Assembly: GCA_039024915.1 (NCBI GenBank)
Contig: JBCCPK010000001.1
Coordinates: forward strand, 310,001 to 374,000
Length of the DNA: 64,000 bases
DNA from: Pseudomonadota bacterium
GTDB taxonomy: Bacteria; Pseudomonadota; Alphaproteobacteria; Rhizobiales; MH13
Direction of reading: 5' to 3'
The notes beneath the pieces are model-generated. The model was not told where the DNA came from, searched no databases, and saw only the letters and a program-made list of their open reading frames with translations. Position 1 is the stretch's first letter; the number at the start of each line of letters is the position of its first letter. Position numbers and translations under genes: made by a program. Shown one piece after another: positions 11,625 to 19,237 of this stretch.

Positions 11625-11627
11625 GGG

Positions 11628-12908
11628 TTACGCGCCCGGAATCTGGTGCGCGCCGCGCCAGTCCAGCCAGCCCGCGCCGAAGTCCAGGAAGGCGCGATAC
11701 TTCATGCCCAGCGTGTCCCAGGCTTCCGTCCGCTGAATCTGGACGCCCTGGGCGGACGACAGGTAGGCGTATTGCATCGCTGCCAGCCGCGCCGGGTCCG
11801 CGAAGACATACCACGTCCCCGCCGGAAGGCGCGGTTCCACCAGAAGAGTGAGCTTCCCGCCGAAGGGGTTCACGGCGCCCGTGGTGGACGGCTGGATCGA
11901 CGCCAGCACCCGTTCCGCTTCGGTTTCGAGGTCCGCGCCCACCAGAAGGAAGCGGGGCGCGGCGGCGATGATGGTCTTGCCGTCCAGGCCCTTGCGGGTC
12001 CGCATGGCTTGCCGCGCTTCGGTCAGGGCGTCCACGTCGGGGGCGCTCGCCGTGCCGATGTTGTCGCGGCTGGCGTCGAAGACCGGGTTCCCGTCCGACA
12101 GGTTCGGGTTGCCGGTCAGAAGGTCCACCAGAATGTCGGCTTCGGTCTGGGCCGCCGCTTCGCCCAGGGCTGCCGTCATGTCCCCCAGAAGGCCCAGATC
12201 GTCGTCGATCATCAGCTTCCGGGACACCGTGACGCCGCGCGCGAAGGTCTTCAGGCGCATCGTCTCGCCGTTCTCCGCGCGGCTGGTGTGGGTGATCTCG
12301 CCGGACTCGGCGAGTTCTTCCAGGCGGCCCATTTCGCCCAGGCGGATCGACGTGGACTCCTTGAAGTTCGGAAGCGTCCGCTGGCGACAGAGCCGTTTCA
12401 GCGGCGACTCGGCGGCCCGGTAGGTGTCCAGAGCCACCTTGCCCATGGCGTTGCTCACGGTCAGGGGGAAGTCGCTGGTGGTGTGCTCACCGGCCCTCGT
12501 GAACACTTCGTCCGCCGACATGCCGCGCGTGGACACGCCCGCGCGGGTGAGGGAGTCGACGGCCATGTCCCGAAGGCTGAGGTTCAGGAAGGGCCGAACC
12601 TCTTCGGCGGGGTCCCCGCCCGCGCCCATGCGGAAGGCCAGCGCGTCGGACTGGCGGCGGGTGATCGTCGCCGGGTCGTCGTTCGCCGGGGCATGGGACC
12701 GGATGATCGGGGCCGCACGGCGACGCTCTTGCAGGGCGTCATAGACCTCGGCCTTGGCCCGCGTCATGTCCGCGCCCGCGTCGATCAGATCGTCCGCCAC
12801 CTGGGCGTCCAGGCCAGCGGTGCGGACAAGAGCGCGGATGTCGCGTCGGCGGGTCGTTTCGAGTTCCGCCGCATCCGGCGAAACCGTTTCGATGATGTCG
12901 TCAGGCAT
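11628..12908 (-). CDS. Possible nested in-frame start producing the capsid part alone (426 aa)
   Basis: Within the fusion gene, the codon at 12908-12906 is ATG (MPDDIIETV) and is preceded by AAGAGGAG six bases upstream, a near-ideal ribosome-binding site exactly at the protease/capsid boundary. Phage lambda uses the same arrangement for its protease/scaffold pair C/Nu3. It would supply capsid in excess over protease-capsid fusion. Sequence-based inference only; the fusion may instead be cleaved. Confidence 0.5.
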   Translation of the reverse strand: MPDDIIETVSPDAAELETTRRRDIRALVRTAGLDAQVADDLIDAGADMTRAKAEVYDALQERRRAAPIIRSHAPANDDPATITRRQSDALAFRMGAGGDPAEEVRPFLNLSLRDMAVDSLTRAGVSTRGMSADEVFTRAGEHTTSDFPLTVSNAMGKVALDTYRAAESPLKRLCRQRTLPNFKESTSIRLGEMGRLEELAESGEITHTSRAENGETMRLKTFARGVTVSRKLMIDDDLGLLGDMTAALGEAAAQTEADILVDLLTGNPNLSDGNPVFDASRDNIGTASAPDVDALTEARQAMRTRKGLDGKTIIAAAPRFLLVGADLETEAERVLASIQPSTTGAVNPFGGKLTLLVEPRLPAGTWYVFADPARLAAMQYAYLSSAQGVQIQRTEAWDTLGMKYRAFLDFGAGWLDWRGAHQIPGA

Positions 12909-13403
12909 GGGGGACTCCTCTTTTTGCCGCAGACGGGCGGACGGGTCCGCCGGGTTCGAGGTCAGGGTGACTTCGGTGATCTTCCAGGCGGTGGGCGACT
13001 TCACCCGTCCCGCGCTGGTCTGTTTCTCGGTCCATCCCGCGACTCGGTAGCCGATGCTGACACCGCTGACGGTTCCGTCCGCGATCCGCTGCACCACGGG
13101 CGCAGCATCTTCGGCGGCGGTCATCTCCAGAACGGCGGTCACGGACCCACCTTCCAGAGCGACAGACCGAACCCGCCCCAGGGTGTCACGCACCGTCGCG
13201 GTTCGGTGACTGTCCAGGACCGGCAAGCCTTCGGCGGCGGACAAGTCCAGCGTGTCCGCCGTCAGGATTTCGAGGAACGGGCCGCGCGCATCGCGACGGC
13301 GCACCGGGGACGGCGTGGCGATGACCGCCGAAACCGTTCGGGCGTCGGGGTCCCAGGTGTTCGAGCGCGTCGGCGCGGCCCGCGTCAGGGTGTCAGTCGT
13401 CAT
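11628..13403 (-). CDS. Prohead protease / major capsid fusion protein
   Basis: 591 aa. Residues about 15-155 match the S78 prohead-protease fold, with putative catalytic His in LPVLDSHR, Ser in VSGVSIGYR and the conserved Glu in KITEVTLTSNPAD. The remainder is a major capsid protein (LCRQRTLPNFKESTSIRLG, FARGVTVSRKLMIDDDLG, YVFADPARLAAMQYAYL). Protease-capsid fusions occur in some phages. ATG 13403 with GGAG 7 nt upstream overlaps the portal stop; the frame opens 30 bp earlier. An internal start at 12908 could yield the capsid alone. Confidence 0.88.
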   Translation of the reverse strand: MTTDTLTRAAPTRSNTWDPDARTVSAVIATPSPVRRRDARGPFLEILTADTLDLSAAEGLPVLDSHRTATVRDTLGRVRSVALEGGSVTAVLEMTAAEDAAPVVQRIADGTVSGVSIGYRVAGWTEKQTSAGRVKSPTAWKITEVTLTSNPADPSARLRQKEESPMPDDIIETVSPDAAELETTRRRDIRALVRTAGLDAQVADDLIDAGADMTRAKAEVYDALQERRRAAPIIRSHAPANDDPATITRRQSDALAFRMGAGGDPAEEVRPFLNLSLRDMAVDSLTRAGVSTRGMSADEVFTRAGEHTTSDFPLTVSNAMGKVALDTYRAAESPLKRLCRQRTLPNFKESTSIRLGEMGRLEELAESGEITHTSRAENGETMRLKTFARGVTVSRKLMIDDDLGLLGDMTAALGEAAAQTEADILVDLLTGNPNLSDGNPVFDASRDNIGTASAPDVDALTEARQAMRTRKGLDGKTIIAAAPRFLLVGADLETEAERVLASIQPSTTGAVNPFGGKLTLLVEPRLPAGTWYVFADPARLAAMQYAYLSSAQGVQIQRTEAWDTLGMKYRAFLDFGAGWLDWRGAHQIPGA

Positions 13404-13405
13404 GG
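13384..13405 (-). repeat. 22 bp repeat at the portal/capsid gene overlap (copy 1)
   Basis: This copy is identical to 18500-18521 over 22 bp. It covers the portal stop, the capsid-fusion ATG and the codons for MTTDTLT. Both copies sit at a stop/start overlap where the upstream protein ends HDD and the downstream one begins MTTDTLT. Confidence 0.85.
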
Positions 13406-14781
13406 GCGGACTCCGGGGTGTCGGCGGGGCCAAAGGTCAGCCCAAGGTCGCGTTCGCGGGCGCGGTCGGCGGCGATCTCTTCGTCCAGATCGTCCGCGTT
13501 CCAGCCCAATTCGTTGATGGCCTTCGTTCGGCTGGTCAGCCCCAGGGCCAGTGCCTCTTTGACCGCCGCCAAGTCCTTCTGGGGGTCCACTTGCATCGGG
13601 CGGGGCATGATCCATTCCGCCGCCAGATCGGGCGTCAGGTCCAAGCGCCCGGACAGGACTTCGGTGACGATCCAGCGTCGCCAGACAGGCCGCAGGAATT
13701 GCGGGACCAGCGTTCCGTATTGCGCTTGCTCCACGCGCGCCCGGAAGGGCAGCAGGCCCGCCCGAAGGGACGAATAGTTCGCATTGGTCAGGTCGCCCGA
13801 CAGAAGGTGTTCGGGAAGTCCTAGGGCGGCGGCGAGCGCTTGAAGGTTCATCCGCAGGAACGCGGGCGAGTCCTTGGCTGCGTCGGGCGCGCTGAATTTC
13901 ACGTCCACGCCAGCAGGCAGCACCTTCAGGGTTCCGGGTTCCAGGCCGGTATCCATGATGTTCCCGGCTTGCTCGCCGTCGAAGGGCAGCGCGCCCGTCG
14001 AGTTCAGATCGGTCAGGAAGCCCGCGAACATGGCGCTAGTCTTCACCCCCACCAGAAGGGCGTCCATGAGCTGGTCCAGTTCGGACGCGGACAGAACCGC
14101 CGGGGCCAGCCATGACAGGCCGCGAACCTGCCCCGCGCCTAGGGGGCGCATGATGTGCAACACGTCGGCGGCGTCGAAGCGGATCGACGGGGCGTAATCG
14201 GTGAAGGTCGAATGCGGGCGGTGGGGAAGTAGCCAATAGGCGACGCGGCGGCCCTGGGCGTCGAATTCCACGCCGCCCGCAATCATCCGCCCGCCGCCCA
14301 ATTCGGCGGTTTTCGCTTCGTCCAGTTGTTCGGGCGCGACGACTTGAAGGCGCAACCCGTCCGTGTCGTCATGGACGATGACCAGAGCTTCCCCGTCCAC
14401 GATCAGGTGACGGGCAATGTCGCGCTGAAGCCCCCAGAAGTCCGACCGCCCCGCCGCGTCCGCGTCGTCCGCCCAGGTCTCGAATGCGCGGCTTGCGGTG
14501 CGTCGCGTGTCGGCGTCATCGGCGCGCGGTGTCGGGCGTATTCCGGCACCCACCAGTGCGGCGGACCAGTTGTCCACGCCGTTGGCCAGGAAGGGGTTAT
14601 TCGTTGCCAGATACCGGGCGCGGGACCGCGTGAGCGTCGCACCTGCCGCGACTTCCGGGTTGATCGGCCCGAAGGTGCCCATGCCCCCGCCACGCCGCCC
14701 ACCAGCCGCCGCGTCGATCATTCGACGGGCGGTCGGCGGACTGGTCCGAAACAGTTTCGGCAGGCGAAGGCGAAGGGCCAC
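13393..14781 (-). CDS. Phage portal protein, lambda gpB type
   Basis: 462 aa, the usual length for the phage_portal_2 family. It forms the dodecameric DNA-entry ring at one capsid vertex. Recognisable segments are TRSRARYLATNNPFLANGVDNW at the N-terminus, RDIARHLIVDGEALVIVHDD, VLHIMRPLGAGQVRGLSWLAPAV (quoted in part), MNLQALAAALGLPEHLLSGDLTNANYSSLR and the C-terminal QKDLAAVKEALALGLTS. The start is GTG 14781, 2 bp after the stop of the upstream gene; its end overlaps the capsid start by 11 bp, so translational coupling is likely. Confidence 0.92.
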   Translation of the reverse strand: MALRLRLPKLFRTSPPTARRMIDAAAGGRRGGGMGTFGPINPEVAAGATLTRSRARYLATNNPFLANGVDNWSAALVGAGIRPTPRADDADTRRTASRAFETWADDADAAGRSDFWGLQRDIARHLIVDGEALVIVHDDTDGLRLQVVAPEQLDEAKTAELGGGRMIAGGVEFDAQGRRVAYWLLPHRPHSTFTDYAPSIRFDAADVLHIMRPLGAGQVRGLSWLAPAVLSASELDQLMDALLVGVKTSAMFAGFLTDLNSTGALPFDGEQAGNIMDTGLEPGTLKVLPAGVDVKFSAPDAAKDSPAFLRMNLQALAAALGLPEHLLSGDLTNANYSSLRAGLLPFRARVEQAQYGTLVPQFLRPVWRRWIVTEVLSGRLDLTPDLAAEWIMPRPMQVDPQKDLAAVKEALALGLTSRTKAINELGWNADDLDEEIAADRARERDLGLTFGPADTPESAHDD

Positions 14782-14783
14782 GG

Positions 14784-15281
14784 CTAGTCGCTTTCCAGGG
14801 TGTCGAGAACAGGTTTTGCAAGTGTCGTTACGGGCCAGATAAGAACCTGCGTTGCGCCTTCAGCGGGTTCCGCTTTTTGAACGCTTGCGTCCCCCATGAA
14901 GGCGGGGTTCTGCGGAAACGGAGAGGGGATGTGCTCAATACGAGCGAAGATCGGTTGACCGGATTTGATCGAAGCCAGATTTCGTTCAAACATCGGTTGT
15001 CCGGTCGCGCTCTTCACCTTCCGTAGTTGAAGGTTCAACAACTCGATTGTTCCCCAACTGACGCCGTTCAGGCTGGCGGCCAAAGCGACAACGGCGAACG
15101 CGCAATCCGCTTCGGTGAAGGTCATGGTTTTCCCCTGGGAACGGGGATTGGTGCTACAGATTAGCCCTTTGTCTCGGAGCATCCGCGCGCGGTCATAGAT
15201 GCGCTGACGATCATCGTCGTTTTGATCGACGCCCCAGTTTTTCCAGTAGGCGTCGGCAATTTGTCGAAGGGTGTAGTTCAT
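14784..15281 (-). CDS. Putative MerR/winged-helix-like regulator of the element
   Basis: 165 aa, not assignable to a family with confidence. The N-terminus (MNYTLRQIADAYWKNWGVDQ, then IYDRARMLRDKGLI) has the pattern of a winged-helix DNA-binding domain and is followed by a helical middle (AFAVVALAASLNGVSWGTIE). ATG 15281 has GGGGAG six bases upstream. It lies between cargo genes and portal and reads away from an inverted-repeat operator-like region shared with a small divergent gene, the layout of a phage-type repressor locus. That function is inference; it could also be an accessory structural gene. Confidence 0.5.
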   Translation of the reverse strand: MNYTLRQIADAYWKNWGVDQNDDDRQRIYDRARMLRDKGLICSTNPRSQGKTMTFTEADCAFAVVALAASLNGVSWGTIELLNLQLRKVKSATGQPMFERNLASIKSGQPIFARIEHIPSPFPQNPAFMGDASVQKAEPAEGATQVLIWPVTTLAKPVLDTLESD

Positions 15282-15316
15282 GGCGATCTCCCCGGTGTAG
15301 GCAAGGCGACCATATC

Positions 15317-15346
15317 ACTTGCAAAGTAGATTCGCAAGTTACTTGC
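15317..15346. promoter_or_regulatory. Operator-like inverted repeat in a divergent intergenic region
   Basis: GCAAGT-T-ACTTGC (15334-15346) is a perfect palindrome, with a further half-site ACTTGC at 15317-15322 and GCGCAAG nearby at 15356. It lies 36-65 bp upstream of the putative regulator start. The segment 15282-15471 is otherwise non-coding and more AT-rich than its surroundings. A role as autoregulatory operator is inferred. Confidence 0.5.
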
Positions 15347-15471
15347 AAAATCACTGCGCAAGACCTACACTGTCTCCCACAGTGCGGCTCATCACCGGGC
15401 TGTCCTTCTCTAAATGAGTCGGGGGGCAGGTCTTCCAGGGTTTGCCCCCCGGCAACTCGAAAGCCTCCCCC

Positions 15472-15684
15472 ATGCACCGAACGGACGAACACAGGGCCAA
15501 GGCCCGCTGCTACACAAAAGCCGCCCGCCGGGGGTTGTCCTTCAGGTCCTGCTGGGACGTGAAGCGTGGGGTGTCGAGATACCACATCGTCCGCGACGGG
15601 GATTTCGAGGTCTGGTGGGCCGATCACATCGGAGACGCTGAAGCCTATCTCGACAAGGCCCCGCCCAGGTTGTGGACCGACTAG
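15472..15684 (+). CDS. Small protein of unknown function on the opposite strand (70 aa)
   Basis: The only plus-strand gene I accept in the element. It encodes MHRTDEHRAKARCYTKAARR, then a segment rich in aromatic and acidic residues (YHIVRDGDFEVWWADHIGDA). The frame opens at a TTG at 15442, so the product may be 80 aa; no clear ribosome-binding site supports either start. Its stop overlaps the stop of the convergent cargo gene by two bases. No family recognised; it could be a small regulator or anti-phage/anti-helper factor, but nothing in the sequence shows this. Confidence 0.5.
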   Translation: MHRTDEHRAKARCYTKAARRGLSFRSCWDVKRGVSRYHIVRDGDFEVWWADHIGDAEAYLDKAPPRLWTD

Positions 15685-16745
15685 CTATCGAATAGGTCCA
15701 AATCGACCTTTGAGAGCAGCCAACCAAACGGGAAATGTTGATTTGTGAAGCATTGGTCACAGTCTAGGCGCTCGCCGATGAAGAGGCGCGGTGCATCCGC
15801 CTTCTTGATACGAAGCTGAGCCTCACAGACCGGACACTGCATGAATTCGGCGAAGTTCGAATTCACAAAGTTCGTCATCCGAGAGCGGCCCTTGGTAAAG
15901 AGAGCTTCATATGCACCAAGGGAAGTGAACAACATCCAATTTTGGTATTTCTTGCTGGGTTCTCTCATCCGTCCATACAATTCAATCTGCATGATATGAA
16001 GAAAGAGAATCAGCATTGCTAGTTGGGCATATGTCCCACCGGCATAGATGTCTTCATCCATCGGATTCTTGAAGATGAAATTGAGGTTATAGTCTTCGGT
16101 CTGGTTTCTTCGAAACTCCGTCACTAGGTGCGTAGCTTTATCGAAAAGCCCTGCAAAACCTAGATCGTTCTGAAAGTTGAAAACGGTGTCATAGACCGCA
16201 TCGGGGTTTGTGAAGCTGCACCCCCGGCTCGCCTTCATGGCGGCCTCAAGCAGAGCCTTTATCCCTGCTTCGTCCAAGTCCCTCCGATTCAGCAGGTTCT
16301 TTGCGTCAGACTTCATCTGGTCGAAGAACGCCACTTCGTCCGCGCACATCTGAGCGACGATCAACATGCCTTCTTTCAGGGGTTTACGAAGGAGGGAGAA
16401 AGCGACAGTAAATTTTCGCTTCTCCAGCGCCCGAAGAGCTTCGTAAATGAAGTGGAGCATATCAGAAAAAAGCGCATTACAGACGTGATTTACGACCGCG
16501 CGCCTTTCTAAGTCCCCGCGTCCCGACTTATCCAGAAACTCCAAGATATGGATGCCGCTTGCCAATAGGCGGCGATCTTCTTCGGACTCGATCTCAAATT
16601 GAATATGCCCCGCCTTCTGGATTTCCATTTGCACAAGCAGCGCTGCCATGAGGTCGTGCAGGTGGAAGCAAAATTCGTGCTGCGCCCTATACTTTTCCGG
16701 GATGTTTTGTAGTCTGTCCGGGTCGATCAGTCCGATTGTCTTCAA
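15681..16745 (-). CDS. Cargo gene: helical protein with C-terminal zinc ribbon, function unknown (354 aa)
   Basis: Predominantly helical protein ending in a zinc-ribbon pair (CPVC at the start, CDQC about 25 residues later), with FSLLRKPLKEGMLIVAQMCA and TYAQLAMLILFLHIMQIELY in the middle. An RxxxxH pattern (RAVVNH) resembles HEPN nucleases but is too short to prove it. The frame opens at 16871 inside terL, yet the TTG at 16745 has GGAGG seven bases upstream and starts right after the terL stop, so I chose it. Its base composition is visibly richer in A/T than terL and portal, and it splits the packaging and head genes. This suggests recently acquired cargo, such as a defence gene. Confidence 0.7.
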   Translation of the reverse strand: MKTIGLIDPDRLQNIPEKYRAQHEFCFHLHDLMAALLVQMEIQKAGHIQFEIESEEDRRLLASGIHILEFLDKSGRGDLERRAVVNHVCNALFSDMLHFIYEALRALEKRKFTVAFSLLRKPLKEGMLIVAQMCADEVAFFDQMKSDAKNLLNRRDLDEAGIKALLEAAMKASRGCSFTNPDAVYDTVFNFQNDLGFAGLFDKATHLVTEFRRNQTEDYNLNFIFKNPMDEDIYAGGTYAQLAMLILFLHIMQIELYGRMREPSKKYQNWMLFTSLGAYEALFTKGRSRMTNFVNSNFAEFMQCPVCEAQLRIKKADAPRLFIGERLDCDQCFTNQHFPFGWLLSKVDLDLFDS

Positions 16746-16749
16746 ATCA

Positions 16750-18519
16750 TCACCCTCCAAGCCAGCGTGACTTAATGACAGTAGGTCTATTCGGAGTCGC
16801 AGCTTTGGTCGAGACTTCCGCTTCACGTCGTTCCAGGTCCACGCCCACCAGCGGGCGCACGGCGAGCGCATAGACCATGCAGTCCAGCGACTCGGCCCGT
16901 CGCCCCGTAATCCGTTCCCAGACGCGCACGGGCGCGCCCCGCTTGTAGCGCACCAGACGGCGTTCGCTGGCCAGTTCTTCGAAGAACCTGTCTTCCAGGC
17001 TATCGCTGAAGCGCACCGTGCGCCCGCGCGACAGGTGCGACGCCAGCGTGGCCTTCAGCCCGTCCACGCCCAGGATGAAGAGCCGGGACCCGCGCGTTTC
17101 GCTGGCCTTGATCGACGGGCGCGCGCCAGGTGCCCCCTTAATGGCCACGATCCGGCGAGCGAAGCGCGGGCGGCAGAAGGACATAACCGGGTCCATGGTC
17201 TCGCCGTCCCCGGCGTCGATTGCCACGGCGTCCATGCGTAAGGTCCCGCCGCCAGGGTGCGGCCACTGTCCGCAAAGGAAGTCGTCCAGTTCCGCCCAGG
17301 TGTGATCTTCGTGGGGAGTGCCCCAGATGACATGCTGCGCCAGAACGAAGAAGTCCGTCTTCCCGTGTCCCAGGATCACGATTTCCAGGCGGTCCCGCTG
17401 AACGTCGACTCCGGCGGTCAGGACCAGCACGTCCGGGGGCAGTGCGTCCAGCCCGAACCGTTCCCGCCGCGCGGCCAAGGCGGCTTCGTCGATCTCTTCC
17501 GCCGCCTCTCGCCAGCCTTCGGCCAGGATCGTGTTCACGAAGGTCTGTAGCTGGTCCGGGTGCGCTTTGGCCGCGATGAATTCCACCGCCAGCTTGCCCC
17601 AGGATGCGTTCGCCAGCGTGGACACCAGGGCGTTGAGCCGGAAGCCCGCGTGGCATTCGATCTCGGGGCGCGTCGCTCGCCATGCCCCGGCTTCGACCAT
17701 GGCCGCCTTGTGCGTCTCTGCGATCAGGGACTCGCAATGGGGGCAGCGGAAGGCCGCCGTCTGGGGCTTGTCCGGTTCCCATTCGATGTGCCGCCATTGG
17801 ATTTCGGTGAAGGCCCCGCAGTCCGGGCACGGGACTTCGAAGACGCGGGCGTCGCTCTGGGCGTAGGACCGCAGGACGTTGGACGTGTCCAGAAGCGTCG
17901 GGGTCGATCCCAGGATGATCTTGCGGTTCGCGAAGCTGAGGGTCCGCCGTTCGGCCAAGGTGATCGGCGAGCCTTCGGCGGACGGTTCCATCGCGTCGGC
18001 TTCGTCGATCAAGAGAATTCGCACGTTGTGGCGGCGCAGGTTCCGGGGGGATTTGGCGGCGACGATCTTCAGCGACCCGCCTGGGAAGCGGCGGGACAGA
18101 AGCGTGGACCGCCCGGACTCGTCAGCGTCACCAGAGATGAGGCCGCGCAAGGCCGGGGTCGCGTCGAAGATCGGTTCCAGATCAGAGACGACGTAATCGC
18201 GGGCGTCGGCTTCGGTGGGTAGTAGGGCCAGAATCGGGGACGGCTCATTCGCAACGTAGCTGGCGAGTGCGCCAGTCAGAAGCGTCGTGAACCCGACGCG
18301 CACGGGCTTCACCAGCGTCACACGCTCCACCAGCGGGTCGCTGATGGCCTCTGCAATGCCCCGCTGATAGGGCCAGAGGGTGACGCGCCCAGGTAGGGCA
18401 GAGACGCCTTCAGGAAGCCGCATGTGAGCTTCCATCCAATCGCCCAGGGACAGGCGCGGCGGGGGCTTCAGGGCGGCCAGCGCGCGGCCTCTGGCGGCGG
18501 TCAGGGTGTCAGTCGTCAT
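16750..18519 (-). CDS. terL: Terminase large subunit, GpA family
   Basis: 589 aa packaging ATPase/nuclease of the lambda gpA type (PF05876-like). Seen are LWPYQRGIAEAISDPLVERV near the N-terminus, the Walker A-like KPVRVGFTT, Walker B ILLIDEAD, the cysteine pairs CPDC and CPHC of the zinc segment and the nuclease-region VLTAGVDVQRDRLEI. It cuts concatemers at cos and pumps DNA into proheads through the portal. The start overlaps the terS stop by 11 bp within the 22 bp repeat. Confidence 0.93.
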   Translation of the reverse strand: MTTDTLTAARGRALAALKPPPRLSLGDWMEAHMRLPEGVSALPGRVTLWPYQRGIAEAISDPLVERVTLVKPVRVGFTTLLTGALASYVANEPSPILALLPTEADARDYVVSDLEPIFDATPALRGLISGDADESGRSTLLSRRFPGGSLKIVAAKSPRNLRRHNVRILLIDEADAMEPSAEGSPITLAERRTLSFANRKIILGSTPTLLDTSNVLRSYAQSDARVFEVPCPDCGAFTEIQWRHIEWEPDKPQTAAFRCPHCESLIAETHKAAMVEAGAWRATRPEIECHAGFRLNALVSTLANASWGKLAVEFIAAKAHPDQLQTFVNTILAEGWREAAEEIDEAALAARRERFGLDALPPDVLVLTAGVDVQRDRLEIVILGHGKTDFFVLAQHVIWGTPHEDHTWAELDDFLCGQWPHPGGGTLRMDAVAIDAGDGETMDPVMSFCRPRFARRIVAIKGAPGARPSIKASETRGSRLFILGVDGLKATLASHLSRGRTVRFSDSLEDRFFEELASERRLVRYKRGAPVRVWERITGRRAESLDCMVYALAVRPLVGVDLERREAEVSTKAATPNRPTVIKSRWLGG

Positions 18520-18521
18520 GG
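18500..18521 (-). repeat. 22 bp repeat at the terS/terL gene overlap (copy 2)
   Basis: This copy is identical to 13384-13405. It spans the terS stop, the terL ATG and the codons MTTDTLT. Identity stops on both sides within one or two bases. Confidence 0.85.
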
Positions 18522-19015
18522 CTGGCCTCTTCGAGCGCGTCGCGGACTTCGCGGTCGATCATCTGCACGTCATGGGCGGTCAGGTGCCCAAGACGCTGTT
18601 GCACCCGCGCGGGGATGGCGAGCATGGCGGCGCGCACGTCCCGAAGGACCGACGCCCAAGCGGCTTCCACGTCCGCGACGGGGACCAGCGCCGCACGGGT
18701 CTTGGCGTTGGCCAATTCGATCTTCTCGGCATTGGCGCGGGCCAGCCGCAGCTTCTCGGCATTCAGTTCGGGGTCCGTCGTCGTCCGCCCCTGCCGCGCG
18801 TCTCGAAGGTGGGCGGCATAGGCGAGGATGGCGGCCCGCAAATCGAACCGCTTGTCGTCCGTCCGGGGGATGACGCCCTGACGGGCCAGCCGGTGAACCT
18901 GGGTCCCGTTGACGCCCAGCCATGCGCCGACTTCATCCGCGCTCACCGTGTCCGCGTCGGCAGGTTCGGGGCCGCCGCCCAGGACGGCTTCAATGTCCGG
19001 GTCATAGGCGGTCAT
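18509..19015 (-). CDS. terS: Terminase small subunit (Nu1-like)
   Basis: 168 aa. The N-terminal winged-helix region (VSADEVGAWLGVNGTQVHRLARQGVI) is the Nu1-type DNA-recognition fold. A coiled-coil linker follows (LNAEKLRLARANAEKIELAN), then a helical C-terminus for contact with TerL. It would recognise the element's own packaging site. The frame stays open to 19225, but ATG 19015 has GGGGGA five bases upstream and gives the family length. The iteron cluster directly upstream is where lambda has its cos region. Confidence 0.82.
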   Translation of the reverse strand: MTAYDPDIEAVLGGGPEPADADTVSADEVGAWLGVNGTQVHRLARQGVIPRTDDKRFDLRAAILAYAAHLRDARQGRTTTDPELNAEKLRLARANAEKIELANAKTRAALVPVADVEAAWASVLRDVRAAMLAIPARVQQRLGHLTAHDVQMIDREVRDALEEASHDD

Positions 19016-19025
19016 GCGTGTCCCC

Positions 19026-19220
19026 CATTCCAGGATTTCTTGAAATTCCAGAGATGCTGAAATGCCCCTGCGCGAGTCCCAGATTCCAGAATTTCTGGAA
19101 AGCGTGGAAAGCCGGGGCTCCGCGCCCCCCGCGACGCGCCACGCCCAGGAAGGACCCGCGCGGCATGTCCCCGGTCCCTGGGATTTCCAGAGTTTCCAGA
19201 GATTGCCAGAATGCTTCTGG
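19026..19220. repeat. TTCCAGA iteron cluster upstream of terS (candidate packaging site)
   Basis: TTCCAG(A/G) occurs at 19027, 19045, 19084 (as the palindrome TTCCAG-AATTT-CTGGAA, 19084-19100), 19184 and 19193, with near-copies TTGCCAGA at 19203 and CTTCTGG at 19214. It lies 10-205 bp in front of terS, the place of cos in lambdoid phages. Together with the next entry it fills the 336 bp gene-free gap 19016-19351. Role inferred from position. Confidence 0.55.
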
Positions 19221-19237
19221 TTCACGGGGCAGCGGGT

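Noticed and set aside
12930-12950. Programmed ribosomal frameshift site at the A-run before the capsid part
   Set aside because: The A-run is not positioned as an X-XXY-YYZ heptamer in the reading frame, and both halves are already in the same frame, so no shift is needed.
11427-13517. Long plus-strand open frame of 696 codons opposite the capsid gene
   Set aside because: Shadow frame from high GC third positions. The minus strand encodes recognisable protease, capsid and gpW-like proteins; the plus translation is Arg/Gly/Pro-rich with no domain.
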